Below, in pieces: positions 63,729 through 64,000 of a stretch of 64,000 nucleotides of DNA. The notes under the pieces are model-generated. The model made no database searches. It saw nothing but the letters and a program-made list of their open reading frames with translations, and was not told where the DNA came from. Source of the DNA: Limnohabitans sp. Rim28 (lineage in GTDB: Bacteria; Pseudomonadota; Gammaproteobacteria; Burkholderiales; Burkholderiaceae_C); contig NZ_ALKN02000005.1 in assembly GCF_000293865.2 (NCBI RefSeq), positions 172,334-236,333 of the forward strand, in the 5' to 3' direction. Position 1 is the first letter of the stretch. Every line of letters starts with the position of its first letter. Both the position numbers and the translations under genes were made by a program.

Positions 63729-63754
63729 GTTCTGTGTCCTTGACATCACAGAAC
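63729..63754. repeat. Small hairpin between copies 1 and 2
   Basis: GTTCTGTG (63729-63736) and CACAGAAC (63747-63754) form a perfect eight-pair stem with a ten-base loop. It does not share the conserved loop motif. Confidence 0.6.
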
Positions 63755-63799
63755 AACTGGTTTGGCAGTGGTTTGAAGGTGCTGCCTTGAAGTGAGGCG

Positions 63800-63877
63800 G
63801 TCATTGAAAGGGGAAGGGGCGGGTTCCTCATGACGGGGTACCGAAAATCGTCACCCGCCCCTTCCCCTTTCAATGAC
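63800..63877. repeat. Hairpin family copy 2
   Basis: Arms 63800-63823 and 63854-63877 are a perfect 24-pair stem around a 30-base loop (63824-63853) nearly the same as that of copy 1. The loop itself can pair TGACG (63831-63835) with CGTCA (63849-63853). Both copies are followed by CATGGG. Confidence 0.92.
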
Positions 63878-63946
63878 ATGGGTGAGCTGCAGGCCCAGGC
63901 TGCCAGTAGACTTGCAGGGTTGATCAGGCACTGAGCGACGGTATGG

Positions 63947-64000
63947 CTTGGGGCCGGACACCGACTTTCCGTTACTCCGTATGAGGTGTCCGGCCCCAAG
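63947..64000. repeat. Hairpin family copy 3, inverted, at the window edge
   Basis: Arms 63947-63962 and 63985-64000 are a perfect 16-pair stem (CTTGGGGCCGGACACC); the right arm runs to the last base, so the stem may be longer. On the reverse strand the loop region reads CCTCATACGGAGTAACGG, matching the loop motif of copies 1 and 2, with an unrelated stem. Confidence 0.85.

Larger units (their letters stand above)
63597..64000. other. Gene-free stretch after boxB with a hairpin array
   Basis: No supportable gene lies in these 404 bases. Instead there are three long hairpins of one family plus a shorter one; they are listed individually. A reverse-strand open frame across the hairpins is rejected. 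Confidence 0.85.

Noticed and set aside
63712..63999. Reverse-strand open frame of about 95 codons after boxB
   Set aside because: It runs through both arms of two hairpins of the repeat family, has no recognisable domain, and its composition follows the palindromes.
63646..64000. Integron attC sites or a CRISPR array
   Set aside because: No integrase or cas genes; arms do not match attC core sites; the copies are 54-78 bases long, in both orientations, with variable stems, unlike CRISPR direct repeats.

Overview
The window reads as chromosomal DNA of a betaproteobacterium, most likely a Burkholderiales member close to Comamonadaceae (Limnohabitans/Rhodoferax-like). This is inferred from gene content and order, not from a database search. 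Typical blocks are uvrA/MFS/ssb, fur-bamE-dapB, hpf-ptsN-hprK, leuS-lptE-holA-proA, gshA, metG-apbC and a complete-looking aerobic benzoyl-CoA (box) locus. Coding density is high, no tRNA, rRNA, CRISPR array, IS transposase or prophage gene was seen, and most genes are housekeeping.

Layout. 1-10.2 kb: a truncated serine hydrolase, a merR-thioesterase pair, a glutaredoxin-like protein, uvrA, an MFS permease, ssb, a TDT-family permease, a DUF3422 protein and a LysR regulator. 10.2-16.7 kb: an accessory catabolic cluster with a divergent LysR regulator, a PrpF/GalD-like isomerase, a Bug-type binding protein, an SDR, and tcuA-tcuB for tricarballylate oxidation. 16.7-30 kb: mnmA, a lytic transglycosylase, TSUP and NUDIX genes, the transhydrogenase pntAB, fadD, an MTA/SAH nucleosidase, corA, a patatin and a second MFS permease. 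30-48 kb: hpf-ptsN-hprK, fur/bamE, dapB, exbBD, leuS-lptE-holA-proA, gshA, kup, an esterase, an RNB exoribonuclease, mtgA and ruvC. 48-56 kb: the leftward run DUF3460-scpA-panB-panC, a SulP transporter, metG, and apbC reading away. 56-63.6 kb: the box locus, with benzoate-CoA ligase and boxD leftward, and boxR, boxC and boxB rightward.

The box genes form one system. The ligase makes benzoyl-CoA, BoxB (with BoxA, not in view) epoxidises it, BoxC opens the ring, and BoxD oxidises the semialdehyde. BoxR, an XRE regulator fused to a shikimate-kinase-like domain, probably senses benzoyl-CoA. TGCA-N6-TGCA operator-like sites lie in both promoter regions.

The most unusual sequence is the 404-base non-coding end after boxB. 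It holds three long hairpins with different but self-complementary stems around a shared apical motif, one of them inverted and ending exactly at the window edge. Copies 1 and 2 differ by paired, compensating stem changes. This looks like a structured repeat family I do not recognise, and it lies where boxA would be expected. Other points of interest are the tcu-type cluster with a PrpF-like isomerase and an SDR lacking the usual Tyr, a low-complexity insertion in LeuRS, a REP-like palindrome between pntA and pntB, and several start codons directly behind a -10-like box, suggesting leaderless mRNAs.
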